Positions 13,701 through 26,253 of a stretch of 64,000 nt of DNA are shown piece after piece. A program made the position numbers and the translations under genes. How positions within the stretch are numbered: the first letter of the stretch is position 1; the number at the start of each line of letters is the position of its first letter. The notes beneath the pieces were generated by a model, which was given only the letters and a program-made list of their open reading frames with translations, did not search any database and was not told the origin of the DNA. Origin of the DNA: Zerene cesonia (taxonomy: Eukaryota; Arthropoda; Insecta; Lepidoptera; Pieridae); the NCBI RefSeq assembly GCF_012273895.1, contig NC_052120.1, positions 7,387,967 to 7,451,966 of the forward strand, in the 5' to 3' direction.

Positions 13701-14317
13701 TATACTATAAAATCGTGCATACTACGCTTATTTAACTGCCTTTACCACCAATACGTAGTTTACACGAACCGCTAGTATTTTGCGTGAGTTCACCAGTCTA
13801 ATTAGTTGTTGTGAGTTGTGACCTAAATACAATGTAGGTAACATTTTTCTATATACATTCGCGTGTAACTCTTGAAATTATTAAAGTAGACGTAATAGTT
13901 AATAGTTAAATGTAATGAAAATAGCTTTATTCTAAACGATCACACACAGTAAATGGTGATTGCCTAACCGGATACCGGTTTGTTTTGTTTTATTGGACTA
14001 ATTCGTATATCATTGTACTTCAATTAATAAGGAAGCAATTTAAAACTAACTCTCTATTGTATTTATTCAAGTTGATGATTAAAATGTTTAAACTATTGAA
14101 ATGTATCTGAAAATAGTGCATACTTTTATTATTTTTCTACCACGGATGCAAATTGGCGCTAGCTGTCTTTAAAAATAATTGTGTACCAACTCATTTCCAT
14201 AAAATGACATCTGCTACTACGTTCTCATATCCTAGATAGTTAAATTTAAATGAATGGCTTCCAAAATCAAATTAAATTTTCACAAATACTGATAAGTAGG
14301 GTGTAACTTACGATGAA

Positions 14318-14341
14318 AACATGCATATAATTATGCATGTT
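14318..14341. repeat. 10-bp palindrome with 4-nt loop
   Basis: AACATGCATA and TATGCATGTT flank TAAT. The arms contain ATGCATA, an octamer-like motif. It may be a cruciform-prone sequence or chance in AT-rich DNA. Confidence 0.5.
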
Positions 14342-15832
14342 ATTGGTACCTCATTTTATATTTAGAAAGATAATTGACAAACTATTCAAAACCATCTGTC
14401 CATTCTGTAAGAAATTCGTTCAAAGGTTAAGATAATTACAAACGGACCCACGGTCATGATTAAGGAGCTCGTACTAATTTGTATAGGTAACAGATAAGGG
14501 TCGGCGAGTGACATTTAAAAGCGTGTCGTCTGCTCTTTGGCACAACAATTAGCTGTGTCCATCAGTTAAGGCGATTGGTAACCATGGCAACGAAGGACCA
14601 CACACGGCTGACTGGACTCGGCTAGTGATGTGCGACGTTTGATTAGATTCGTCGATGTTTGTTCATTTGTTGAAAGCACCGTTGTATACTTTATTTATTT
14701 GTGTACATAGGCACCATGCGCTCACAAATAAATCGTATAACATAATAAACCGCTCTTTGTTTTATGTGTTAAATACTTACTTAATTTGTATTTAAAAATT
14801 CTTCATTGAAAATATAATTTCGTATAGTCGGCAAATTGAATATGTATAAGTCTTTTTGTAGTCACTTAAAAGTGTATATCTTCCAAAAAACCTTTACAAG
14901 TAAATGGAAGTCTAATATCATTTAATATTCGATACAAAACAAAGGACAAAATGTAGTCCTCACTGACAGCACTAAGCCGAGATTCATAAATTACAAGCTA
15001 TGTAAATTAAACCCTCTTATTATTCACGAAGAATTCCATTTGGTATGTTTTCACTAATTAATATATGTATCAGATGGTAACTGATCGAAAACGGGTTGAG
15101 GTTCATTTATATTTTTATACACGACACAATTAGTAACGCGAAACCTTTTTTCGTTACGTTCATTACAAATTGTATGGTATATTTCTTAACAAATACGAAG
15201 GCAAACTTTGCCTTTAGTGATTTAATAAAGAGGAAAGGTCTTTTTTGATTTTAAAAGCACCCTTATTCCTGTGTGAATATTTTTTTAATTTTCATTTTGC
15301 GTATAATCGGACATGCGGCAAGGATTTAAAAAATTTAAAAAAGAACCAAATTATGAATAGCTTTAATTTGAACGCATTTAAAAGCTTACAAAGTACAGTT
15401 TATTCTGCCCAAGTATTCGCATATTAAAGATGTCTCTCCCAGATACGACAATTTTTGGAATAAAACGGATTTATGTCGTACAAGATAATAAAAGTACAGT
15501 TTGAGCTGATGTTATTTCTGAGATCCATAACATTATTCCGCTAAGGTGCCTTATTTATGTGTGATTTGAGAGGTCGTAGAATGGACATTAAAATGCAACA
15601 TGATAGGGCCATGATACTTAAACGAGAGCACTTCCTTTATATACCGCAATGCAGTCTAGTTTTTGACATAATATAATTGTAAAACTACATCTAATAATCA
15701 AGTATTTCAAAGTTGAATATTCAAATCTTAAAAAACAGCTATTAATTTCGTATTCAATAAAATCGTATGTGGATGTCTTACAACATAGTGATCATTAAGA
15801 GAGGTCAGTAAAAAAGGACATAGACAGTGCAA

Positions 15833-15991
15833 ATGACAGCAGCAATTGACGCCGCTATGTCCGTCGCAGTCGCGCTGACGGACAGCGTGGACGTACATCT
15901 CCCAAGCGCACCCGTGGGATCGTCCCACAATGATATCGCGCAAACAATTATTATCTGCCCTACAAGCGATAAATCCGTTGTCCCGACTTGA
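15833..15991 (+). CDS. Possible 52-codon small ORF, unrecognised
   Basis: An ATG-started frame of 52 codons ends in TGA, with an in-frame TAG shortly upstream, so it is complete. It lies in a patch clearly richer in G+C and CpG than its surroundings, and its codons are GC-ended more often than expected here (GCC, GTC, GCG, CTG, ACG, GAC, GTG). The product would be rich in Ala, Val, Ser and Asp, with a second in-frame Met at residue 9. I see no signal peptide, motif or family. It may be a small peptide, an upstream ORF, an exon piece or simply a CpG-rich regulatory patch; the last is most likely. Confidence 0.13.
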   Translation: MTAAIDAAMSVAVALTDSVDVHLPSAPVGSSHNDIAQTIIICPTSDKSVVPT

Positions 15992-18288
15992 CCGTTATTG
16001 CCATCGACATACTATCTGATCCTATACTGTGACATATTGCTTCGAATATACCCTAATAGATATTTCGACTGGGCCCCGTTCTAGTCACGATTCCAGATCG
16101 TTTTGTGTGTTCCGATTTCAGTTCACTTCGCAACATTTGTCTCGAACGCGAGGTACATTGTAATACAAAATATGGATGAACTCAGTCGTAAACTTCTGTT
16201 AACATTCCATAATAAACCTATCGATTCCAATTTTAGTAATTCTCATATTCTTGTTTAAATACGGTAGTAGAGAGTGCACCGTTAAGCCCTATGTAACTAG
16301 TATTTATATGATAGAGATCTAAGGACGTTTTGAATTTACAAAGTGTAACACAGAACTGTATTTATAATGTGTTATCAGAATTGGATTCAAATCGAGTGCG
16401 AGGTAAACTTTGAATTTATTTGAATTTCAGTCGAATAGAAACGGACTCGAACAGTTATCATTTACAATTATTGATAGGAACAGTTCGTTGTACAGCGATT
16501 GGTAATTCACTCGTAAAGTTATATGGAAAGTTGAATATCGAAGTTTTAGTTTTATTTTTTTTATTCTAAACTCGCAGTGTTGGTAACGGTAGATCGAGTT
16601 CATAAGCCCTCTACGTCATATCTTCGCAATATTAAGTAACATCACAGATTTATCACGAAGTAACAACGTATGAGATGTTGACTTTTTGCTGAATATATAA
16701 AACATGTTCGCACAGAGCGGCTTAACGCGGTCGCTTATATTTCTAGTTTCCCATTTATAGACATGTGAATGAGATATTCTGCGGACATTTTATCTATCAA
16801 TCTTTAGCTTTTAAGATATACATTTTACGCAATCGTGTAGGATGTTACGTCGATAAAGCTATTTATGGCTGGTTACACTTTATTCCTCGGTACGCGATGC
16901 ATTTCTCATTCCTCGTTAATTAACCAAATGAGTTTGATTCGATGAAACATCCGCGAATATGCATCGAGGATGCAGGTACGTAATGCGGTAGGTTCTCTAC
17001 TTCTTTATATAGATATCTGATATATGTTAACTGCCAATATCTAAGAATTTGCGTAATGTGGAAAATATTAAGAATCTCTATCGATTACTCTTAGCAATAA
17101 ACTCCCAAATCGTAATGTTTTGCAAATTACGTGTACCTTTTTATTCATTTGAATTACTATGCTATCATCATGAATAAATGCAAAATCATTGTCTATTCAT
17201 AGACCAGTGATGTACCAGGCATCAGATCATATGATAAAAATTAAAAAGAAAACGTAAGGTAAACTCATAGTAAATAAATGAACTAGCGGTCCGTAAGACG
17301 GTAGTTAATTGAGCAAAAGGCTATTGCACTGTGTTAATAAATTAAGCTCAATCGATGCGGAAATACAGGTATGGCGCTGGCAAATGTTACCTACTAGTAT
17401 TCACTGACCATCAGCGCTGATGTTAGATTGACACTTGAATGATGAGAAAGTGAAACAAGAGTGAAAAACCGAAATACGATTCCTATCTATCGATCATCTA
17501 ATACTCTGCTGATAATATATTAATGCAATTGAAAATCATAGCTTGTTGTTTTAAGACGTATATTCAGTTAAATACTGATTACATTATTGCTAAATATAAA
17601 GTTATATAGATTTGTAAATCATAAAAATAAATGAAAATTACATCAAAGTTATGAAATAGACAATACACCATGTGTTATTTTATAATTTCTTACAATTAAT
17701 CATTTATTTTATTTCAAATTATAATTACTGTTGCTTTTAGCATATTAGAACGCAAATAGTTTATTATTTTAAAGCCCATGCACCATATATACGGAACAAC
17801 TACAAGGCACGAACAGTTTTACAAGCAATTCCAAGACAGATAAATGTTCAAGCAACGAAACATACGTCCGAAACTACAAGCAAATGTCGCACAAGCGGTC
17901 TTTAACAAATCTATTAGAACAGCCCGATCCTATCGGCTGACAAGTTGAATAAAACAGGGGTTTCGCACACGCATTTTCTATCGAGATACGCAAAGGCTCT
18001 CATTCCAATCTAGCCTTTGGATAATTAAATGTCAATTGAAGCGAAAACTCGCCGCGAGCAAACCAATAGTAGATAATTCTTGTCGATTGTATCTTCATAA
18101 CAAGCTCGGATTATTCAATAAGCAGATTCTAACGCACTGCATAGTATACTATATACATACGCATACTTGATAGTGATTTTGTTGTTTTTCTTTTTTTTAA
18201 ACTTGTCTTGAAAATGTCGATTTTAACTTTAGGTTTTCTATATATCAACAATTTACAAACGAATTAAATAATATAAATTTGACGAATA

Positions 18289-18434
18289 TCTACTTATATT
18301 ATAAATGCGAAAGTAACTTTAGTCTATCTATCTGTTGCTTCACTTTAATCTACGGGGCCAATTTCTATGCAGTAAAAATCCCAGAACTGTCTATTTCTGT
18401 GACTACACGGGCAAAGCCGTATCCAGAGAGCTAG
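18289..18434 (+). mobile_element. Non-autonomous Helitron (146 bp)
   Basis: Starts TCTACTTATATTATAAATGCG directly after a host A and ends AGAGAGCTAG directly before a host T, which is the Helitron insertion pattern. The CACGGGCAAAGCCGTATC segment near the 3' end corresponds to the terminal hairpin of other copies. The interior is short and diverged. It has no coding capacity. Confidence 0.8.
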
Positions 18435-20433
18435 TTATATATAACTAAAAAGTCAACGAGTTCTGTACCTGCATCTTTAGTGTGACAGATGGATAAAATA
18501 TATTCGATCCATACAATAACATTCCCATATTTTAATAAATAATCTCTGTAAAACATCGCCGGCCGTAAGTAATTTATATGATACCTATAATATTTCCGCT
18601 CGTCAACACTCATCATTCAACTTGTTTTTCTCGACTATTTGAATTGCATCGTGTGAAATCTAAATACAAGACACTACCAATGCCAAGCACCTTATCTCCA
18701 CGTAAGATTTCAGTGAAACTGACATTGATAAAAATTTCTCTTTAATCAAAGGAATCACATAAATAACTGTTTTTATACACACTATTTCAATTTGATACAG
18801 CTGTGCCCATTATCGAGTAAACGACGTGAGGTCAGAGTAAGGAGAGCAGGTTTTTATCGTAATGTTTTTGTAATGCGTTCGTGTAAAAAACTATCATTGA
18901 AATTTGTAGCACGTAGTACACTACATTAGCCTAAGTGTAACTTAATGTTTTCCTTATTCAGGCGATATTTTAGTTTTAGGGTTTAAAGAAACTTCGCCTT
19001 AATCGCCCTGTGAGATTTATGAGCGTGCAAATAATTTGTACATTCCTTTCAATGCTTGATAATTTTTCAAGTTAAACTTAAGGTAAATGTGCACAAAAAC
19101 GTAGCACTAATTATTTTATTTAGTCTCATTTACATATATAGGAGTGAGGACTATCAAATGTACAAAAAAATTGCATGCTGATGAACCTGTAATACACAAT
19201 CATGGCACAGATCAAAGGTTCGGGTTGAATTCTGAGGATAAATATGGAAATCATGAAGATTTTTCAACAATTTCCATTTGAATATGTTAAACTACAATAA
19301 ATATCACCACGAACCATAACTATTTAACACATTCAGTAGAATTACGGTACGAAAATAAAATTTACACGACATTCTATTACATGAAGTGATATCACAGAGC
19401 ACTTTGACAAGGTTACGGGGGGTTATTCGCGTGATCCGACACACTACCGCCGAGTTTACGAAACGTTGATATTATCGTTCAAGTAATAAGGCTTGAAATT
19501 GAAATTCTGACACCATGAACATCCAACTGCGGTGAACTTGGCCTGTAGTTAAAGCTCTTGTTCTGAGAACGCTCTACGCGATTTAATGCTATCTTTCATA
19601 GCATTACTGTGGAATTACTTATATCTATGTTTACCTATTTTATGTTCGTAATGTTATTAGAAAATACTTGCAGTAATGTAATATTTAATAAAAATTATAT
19701 AGTTTAGAACTTAATGCCTATTCGTAGGTTTTGCTAGAAGGAATAATGCTTATTTCTTATACTCAAATATGCAAAAAAAAACGGAATATTTATTATATTT
19801 ATAATTGGTATGAGTATTTAAAAATTCTAATAATTATTTTTGTTTAGTTTATATGACGCACAGAACGGTCTAGACCTCAAGGGCGAGTTATTCATAGTAA
19901 AAATTGTCGCATCATGCCCATTGGTATTATTACAGTTTATTGCTTTGTTGAGTCTGTTAGCGTGGGTGTTATTGATCATATAACATTTCATATTAAAACA
20001 TTCCGTATTAATTTCACTTTAGCTTCAACTTTTCGTCATTGATTATTATTAATGCGTTTTACAATGTATAATCGTTTTATAAAAAGTCCCGAGGTAAGGA
20101 TCAACCGCGAAATCGTCGATAAACGATCTGAAAACTTCGATTCATAAATATCGAAGGCATCTCAAAAAGAACAAACACTCATTCACGCTCCGGTACAACA
20201 TAATTACTATTTTGTTTTTATGCTTATCTGGAAGCATGCCTTGAAAATCTTAATATAAATTTCGAAGACAATACGAAAACAACTTTTTGCAAGGGTATAA
20301 CTTATTGTATTGGTTAAAGGCAATCTCAAGGTATACGAAGTCAAAAAATATATCTTTATATATATCTTTATCATTACGTCTCATATTTTGTAGATTCATT
20401 ATTTTGTTATTAATAGTAAATACTAAATAAAAA
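18435..20433. other. AT-rich non-coding DNA
   Basis: No recognisable feature. The minus-strand open frame at 18431-18616 overlaps the Helitron end and is not protein-like. Confidence 0.5.
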
Positions 20434-20665
20434 CTAGCTTTCGGCTTTTGTCTTNNNNNNNNNNNNNNNNNNNNNNNNNNNNNNNNNNNNNNNNNNNCCG
20501 TAATCAAAGGAAAAAATAGACAGTCCAGGGTATTCTAGTATATAGGGATTCTGAGATAAAAGCTATCCTTTTTTTCAATTACAATAGCTTCAAAATCAAC
20601 CAATCGGATAAGTGTTTTAGGCATGAAAACGAAACGGACAGACGGTTGTTATAAAAAATTAAGCA
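20434..20665 (-). mobile_element. Helitron remnant interrupted by a short gap
   Basis: On the plus strand it opens with CTAG after a host A (20433), as expected for the 3' end of a minus-strand Helitron, and later reads CAAAATCAACCAATCGGATA, GGCATGAAAACG, GACAGACGG. These correspond to the interior 'CAAAATCGGTTCA...GCGTGAAAG...CAGACAG' of related copies. A 43-N gap (20455-20497) removes part of it. The 5' end is not preserved, so the right boundary is approximate. Confidence 0.5.
20455..20497. other. Assembly gap (43 N)
   Basis: A sized gap inside a dispersed repeat, probably a repeat-driven local assembly failure. Confidence 0.95.
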
Positions 20666-23213
20666 CTACCAAAATATTGAAAAATAATTCATTCATTGAT
20701 TCATTTAAATATTTACAAGCAAAAAAAGAACTGTGTATTGTAACACTGAATTGATTTCAAATCAATTGCACTCTCAATGATTTGCGCGAGATACATTGTA
20801 CCAACGAATAATGATTATTATGAGCTACGCAACCAAACAGTAAATTAAGTACAACATAAAATATCCTACAATACAAGTCTCGCATTTCGAAACCGCCAAC
20901 CTCTTATCTAGAACTTGAGTCATTATTATCAAACAAAATAGCATAAAATAACGTCGGTCACTTGAATTTCTTTAATGAGTCATAGGGCGCTAACGAATCT
21001 ACGTCAAACTAACAATCTGGTATGAATAATGGAGAGCACGTACGAAACTTTGGCCCAGATCTAAACCGGCTGTACAATTAGCTTACTTGTTATTTGAAAT
21101 ATTGTATGATTTATTTCGGCATTTATTGTTTAACCTTGAAGTGAAAATTATATACTCTAATTTTGAGCGATTTAATAGTGATGTATGGTTTGAATATTCA
21201 ATTCATCTGAGATTATACAATAAAAGTGTTCGGTTGGTAATGTTCAGTGTTGCACAAAAAAGTGTGGAGTTGGCTAACTCTATGAGTATCGTTCATAACC
21301 TTAAGAAATCAGATAATAATATCAATTTTAATGCGTATGTTTTATTTAAGAATGCTTTTGTTTTAACAATAACATTCAATATCCCCGAAACCAATAACAG
21401 GATTTATATTTCTTTAATAGAATATAATTATTTTAAATATAAATGAAGCCACATGGCAGACACCAGCCTTCAAATTAAAACCGAATCATCAAAGTCGGTT
21501 CATCCAGTTGACAGTTCTGAATTAACAAATCCAAAAAATACAGTCAAATTTAATACCTCCTCTTTTGTTGAAGCTAGTTGATAATAAAGTATATAGGTTA
21601 CGTTATTCATGAAGAAAACCGTAATAATGTTACTCCAAAGCAATTTAAAGGTCCAAACGTCTAATACAAGTATAAGTAGCCACAAAGGCGAAGGGTGACC
21701 ACAACCACTCGTCCTTTATTACTCTTTACCACGTACGCGTTCTCATTTTTGTAAACCCTTTTGTTCTACCTCCATTGTAATAGGGTCGAATTTGCCATTT
21801 CATTTCACAAAGATTTTTATCTCACAATGAATTAGTATGGCACTGCGATTTAAATAAAAAACAAGGTCGCAATTAATTGTACTGGAAAGCTAATAATAGT
21901 TTTACAAATTTAATTTATTATAATTAAACAGTCTTTTTACTCAGGTAACATGTAATAAATTATAAAAAAGCCTGTATGCGGCCTAAAACACGAAAATAGT
22001 TCATTTTACAAACACTCAACTGTTCAAATTTCAAATCAAATTACAATATATCCCACCACAGTGTAATTAAGTGTTATATCACAGGAATATCAAGTTATCG
22101 CAGAATCGGCCCGACAATGCTGCTAAGATACTTTTATGGGAGAACTAAGTTAGGAAGACGTTCATTGTAATTGGCTCTAAGTGGCTGGAGACATTTCTCT
22201 AATGGGCTATCCGCAACTTGGTCATATTGTCTTCCCAACGAGACCTCACGATTGTCTCATGCCTATTTGGTAAGCCTGTTAAAGATCTCGTTTTGGATTC
22301 TATTTTGAAATACGTTCGTTAATTCGGAATTAGTTAGGAAATACGTATACTTGTTATTTTATATTAATTAATACACTAAATGAAGTACATTTCAAGTAAT
22401 AATATAAGGCGTGATTTTTTTCTATATTGAATAAACTAACATAAATTTCAATTATTTCACATTGTAGTGATTTACAATTGAACAATCATTATTAGAATGT
22501 ATATAGGAACAATCGATGCGCAAGAGTGACTAGCGGTTGCATACGAAAGAGTTCAACGATGTACGTAGATCTCAAATTGAAATGATTACGTCAATTTAAT
22601 ATGCAACTCATTTAATATTAATGTTTATATAAACTATATATAAAACATAAAAAATTCATAAAAATATTAAAATGAAGGCCTCACAAGATCAAAATCTAAA
22701 GTCAATATTCAATGAATCCTTTTGAGGTTGCAATAATATCACCTCGTTATAAAATGATACGCATAATTAATAATAATTGAAGATAGAATTGGCCGATAAG
22801 CCGACGATCAGGAGACTTCGGGTTTAAAAGTATCGTATCAATGATAAATAAAGCATGGACGTTGCAGATTATTAAATCTGATAAGCGATCTAGAGATGTT
22901 TGAACCTATCTTAAGATTATTAAACAATTACATATGAAAATCAATGAGATCTTTATCTGAAGTCTTAATATATCTCACACGCGGTAATTTTTTTAATTGA
23001 GTTTTATAACATTAATCAATCTAAATAAGGCTTAATAATTCATGGCGCTTAATAAGTAAATGGTAAATAGACTTACGCTTTTTTTTTCTTGTATATATAT
23101 TTATATATTAATATTTCGCTTAAACTCTTATCAAAAATTGTTTTACTCTTATTGTGTTATAAATTAACGCAAATTAGGAACAACACTTATAAGTGTTTCA
23201 TATGCTTTATATC
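20666..23213. other. AT-rich non-coding DNA
   Basis: Contains an open frame of about 119 codons ending at 21446 on the plus strand. Its only ATG start is internal, at 21240 (68 codons), and the residue composition (Ile, Asn, Phe, Tyr, Lys) is what AT-rich DNA gives by chance. I see no domain or splice context. Confidence 0.5.
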
Positions 23214-23412
23214 CTTTTTTATGCTAGAACGGACAAACGATAAGCTGGTGGTTCACCTGATGGTAAGGGATCATTGAGCCCATGAACATTTGCAAAGGCT
23301 GGTCCTGTACAAATGCGTTGTCCCCATTCAGGTTTAAAGTGTAAGAAATTGATTAATCCCAGAAACAAAATATTGAACAGAGAGTGGTGAGGAAAAGGAG
23401 ACAGGCCATCAT
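23214..23412 (-). mobile_element. Hairpin SINE copy, diverged
   Basis: The plus strand reads GATAAGCTGGTGGTTCACCTGATGGTAAGGGATCA, then CCCATGAACATTTGCAAAGG and CCTGTACAAATG. This is the reverse of the core TTCATGGGCGGTGG, TTACCATCAGGCGAACCACCAGCT of the copies at 27.7, 54.3 and 62.1 kb. The arms CATTTGCAAAGG and CCTGTACAAATG form the family's hairpin with two mismatches. The C/T-rich middle appears as a diverged G/A-rich stretch here. The 5' head is missing. Confidence 0.7.
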
Positions 23413-23439
23413 ATTCTTTTAATAATTAATGTACAAAAC

Positions 23440-23569
23440 CAAAAACTTTGACGACATGTGACATCTGCCAACTCACACTTTGCTCGCGTGGATTATAGTC
23501 TACACCCCTCATAATAAGCCTCTGTATGAGAACATAATATGGGCTGTTGTTGGTGATGATAATGATAAC
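23440..23569 (+). mobile_element. GATGATGA-family SINE copy
   Basis: TTTGACGACATGTGACATCTGCCAACTCACACTTTG, CGTGGATTATAGTCTACACCCCTCA and a terminal GGTGATGATAATGAT match the copy at 58100-58238 in order and strand. It begins only about 28 bp after the oppositely oriented SINE at 23214-23412, so two families sit side by side. Confidence 0.75.
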
Positions 23570-24371
23570 AATTAATAATTATTTAAACAACATCAACAAT
23601 TACAAATACAATGAATAAAGTACAAAACATTTCATACGATACCGTTAACATTTAATTTCAAATTGCAAAATTCCAGTACTGAATACAAACCAAACACCGT
23701 ATTGGTAAGCCAGTAGGTACTATTGACACGTCTAAAACACTCGAAAGACGTTAGATTGTTCATCTCGTTTGAATTTCTACGAATATCTAAACGACACATC
23801 TCACTTCACTTATCACAACCCAGTCTCGTTAGACTCGAATGCATCGAGAATAATTTGCAAACATTCTGAATACTTCGCAGTTTCTTTAGTAATAAAGGAA
23901 TTGTGGCTTTTTAACTTCTCGTATTGTATCTTATTAGAGAGCCAATAGTTAGATATCGATAAACAATTCACGTTAAAAAGAGGTGTTAATAAACTTAATG
24001 TAATCAATTATGTTAATTAAAAAGTTCCAAATAAACTAAACCATACTTTAAAATTCATTGAATCTGGCTGCTAAGATTGTTTAGTGGTACACAATGTCAT
24101 TTAAAATGCAACATCTATTACTGTTTAATGGGTTTTAATGCATCTAATTTAATTGATACGAAACTTTTGAATAATCAAACATTATACAGAATTTTTAATT
24201 TTAACTTTAAACACTTTCTACATAAACGATTGTTGTAAATAAAATTTAATCAGCACACAGTTATCATTGTCTATATTTCAAACCGCCACAAAAGCCATTA
24301 CGACTAAATCAAAGTTCTACTTACTGTTATCACGAGACAATTGCGAAAGCTCTCTGTTATGTAAAACTCCG

Positions 24372-24384
24372 TTTCGCGCCAAAA
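24372..24384. promoter_or_regulatory. E2F-like palindromic site
   Basis: TTTCGCGCCAAAA carries overlapping E2F/DP half-sites on both strands and is followed by CCACCCC. It lies about 110 bp upstream of the CpG-rich block at 24484. The arrangement mirrors the site at 641-654. Confidence 0.35.
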
Positions 24385-24483
24385 CCACCCCAATATCACC
24401 TCACTAAGTCTCACAGTCACAGAAAGTTCAATGTTGCAGTAAATATTAGTCACACATGCTTAAAAATGTTTGTTTTTGTGTTT

Positions 24484-24615
24484 ATGTATGCGCGCGCCGG
24501 TGCCGTGGAGCGCGCGCGTCCGCCACGCAAGTAGGCTCGTACCGTACTAGTGAGTAGAAACAAAGCGAACGACCGCCGGCTACTGAGTTAACCAGCGCGA
24601 TGGACACAACACGTG
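24484..24615. promoter_or_regulatory. CpG-rich block, candidate promoter
   Basis: Within AT-rich DNA this 130-bp stretch is strikingly CpG-rich: GTATGCGCGCGCCGG, GGAGCGCGCGCGTCCGCC, GACCGCCGGC. It ends with an E-box CACGTG at 24610-24615. An arthropod initiator-like TCAGTC occurs at 24729-24734. This is the best promoter-like composition in the window, but no first exon or donor is convincing, so orientation is unknown. Confidence 0.35.
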
Positions 24616-25469
24616 AACTTATTATGTATTAGCGGTTCTGAGGAAACTTTTGTTGGGCCGGATTATGTGTTAGAGGGTGGCGATTCGCGTGGAAGGTCGA
24701 ATGGAAAATGCTTGAAGGAAAAACTAGTTCAGTCTTAACTCTTAAATTATATTAAGCGTTTTTCATACTTATAATTCTAATTGTGTTTGTAAGACGATAG
24801 GACGATATAGTTTTATACTTATTAATACATTTTGGATGACTATTTTCTTTTATATTATTTACATATCCTTATTCAATATAGCTAATGTTAGTTATAAGTT
24901 GATGATGAAGCCATAAATTCGCTTTCTCATTTTCTAGTAAACTAATAAAACAAGCTAAATACCTTGTATTATGAACTAATAAAATTTAAACTGCTTTATA
25001 GAATATTAGTCGTTACATCCAAATAAGTCCGAGCTATAAACGGGACAAAAACAAGGTTTAGTATGAAAATGATTCTAGAATAACGTTTTATAGTTTGCAT
25101 TAACAAAGCTCCCCGTCAGCCGGGCTCATAGAGTGTACATTTCAACGATCAAGTATCGTGAACTCACTTCACTATGTTCCTGGTTGTATCTTATAGAAAT
25201 TTATTCTAGGCCTGCTTCAGATCGTAAACTCGTTGTATACTGAGGATAAACGTTGTAATTTACTACAGATTGACGTGTTATAGCGATGGGACGTTTACAA
25301 TATGGATTGATTTGAAGCTGTAATGAAATATTAATTAAGTTTATGGCAACAGGTTTGACGACCATGGAATTATTTCTGATTATTTTTATGGATTTCACTT
25401 TACATTAAAAAGACTTAGAGAATATTAGTATAGTAGATAGAACTTAAATGCTTAATTGGTGTAAGTTCT

Positions 25470-25646
25470 GGAGACCCATATCCTTATTCAATCCTTTCCT
25501 TTATTACCTTCGTCAATTCCTTCCTTTATCCCTTATTGTCAACAAACTATATAGGGAGGCGTCTCTGGAAATGTTCTTAGGTGGTGGTAGCAACTACAAG
25601 GCGACCCACCAGCTCCTCTGCCGACTGTGACTTATAAAGAAATTAA
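25470..25646 (+). mobile_element. Hairpin SINE copy, 5'-truncated
   Basis: The C/T-rich middle (CAATCCTTTCCTTTATTACC) is followed by AAATGTTCTTAGGTGGTGGTAGCAACTACAAGGCGACCCACCAGCTCC and GCCGACTGTGAC, aligning with the 3' half of the copy at 54008-54349. The hairpin has decayed and there is no clean poly-A tail, which suggests an old copy. Confidence 0.7.
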
Positions 25647-26036
25647 ATGTATTGCTTTTTCTAGACCCTCGGTTATCATAGCGTTCAAACATAGATACCC
25701 TTCTATATTATGAGACTTATTACACTGGAAAAATTTTCAAAATATTTTAAATTGATACTCCTACTACGATGGTAAGATATACACACTGGTTATTCACGAC
25801 TAAGAGTCACTAATGTGCAGTAAACTTGTACTTTATTATAAATTTAATTTTATATTATTGTAGAATTTAAATATTGAGGTATATAAGTAAAAGTGCACAG
25901 ATATTTCAATATGTTAATGCTATTTAAAATGCAGTATAAGTATTTTTAAACATACAAAAGTGTAGAAAAAGAAACTGCACTAAACGACGGAACTTCAAGC
26001 AGCTTTGAGTACCGCCTCTTGATGAAATATATTACA
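25647..26036. other. AT-rich non-coding DNA
   Basis: Nothing recognised. Confidence 0.5.
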
Positions 26037-26253
26037 CTAGCTGTGTCCCGCGGTTTCACCCGCGTAATACGGACTTACGCGGGTGAAACCCGTAGGAATA
26101 TCGGAATAAAAAGTTGCCTATATGTTATTCCAGTTATCCAGCTGTCTGCGTACCAAATTTCATTGCAATTGGTTCAGTAGTTTTTACGTGAAAGAGTAAC
26201 AAACATCCATACATCCATACTTACAAACTTTCGCATTTATAATATTAATAGGA
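26037..26253 (-). mobile_element. Non-autonomous Helitron with palindromic 3' end
   Basis: Read on the minus strand it starts TCCTATTAATATTATAAATGCGAAAG after a host A and ends ACACAGCTAG before a host T. The interior (CAAATTTCATTGCAATTGGTTCAGTAG, CCATACATCCATAC on the plus strand) matches the copy at 40491-40688. The 3' terminal region is a 16-bp perfect inverted repeat, 26052-26067 against 26075-26090 with a 7-nt loop, which the sister copy does not have. Confidence 0.88.

Larger units (their letters stand above)
13701..18288. other. AT-rich non-coding DNA with a CpG-richer patch
   Basis: Contains the small palindrome at 14318-14341 and the short GC-richer open frame at 15833-15991. Nothing else is recognised. 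Confidence 0.5.
23570..25469. other. Non-coding DNA with a CpG-rich block
   Basis: Mostly AT-rich sequence around the E2F-like site and the CpG-rich block at 24484-24615. No exon is recognised. Confidence 0.5.

Noticed and set aside
12695..13720. Open frame of about 341 codons on the minus strand
   Set aside because: Almost all of it is undetermined bases; it exists only because N codons do not read as stops. The same applies to frames across 28569-29633, 40777-41877 and 20250-20507.
18167..18186. TAGTGATTTTGTTGT-like match to the 3' part of miR-7
   Set aside because: The seed half (TGGAAGAC) is absent and no flanking arm folds back on it; a chance match in AT-rich sequence.
21087..21446. 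Longest non-gap open frame (about 119 codons)
   Set aside because: It starts at a TTG; the first ATG leaves 68 codons. Residues are the Ile/Asn/Phe/Tyr/Lys mix expected of AT-rich DNA and no domain is visible.
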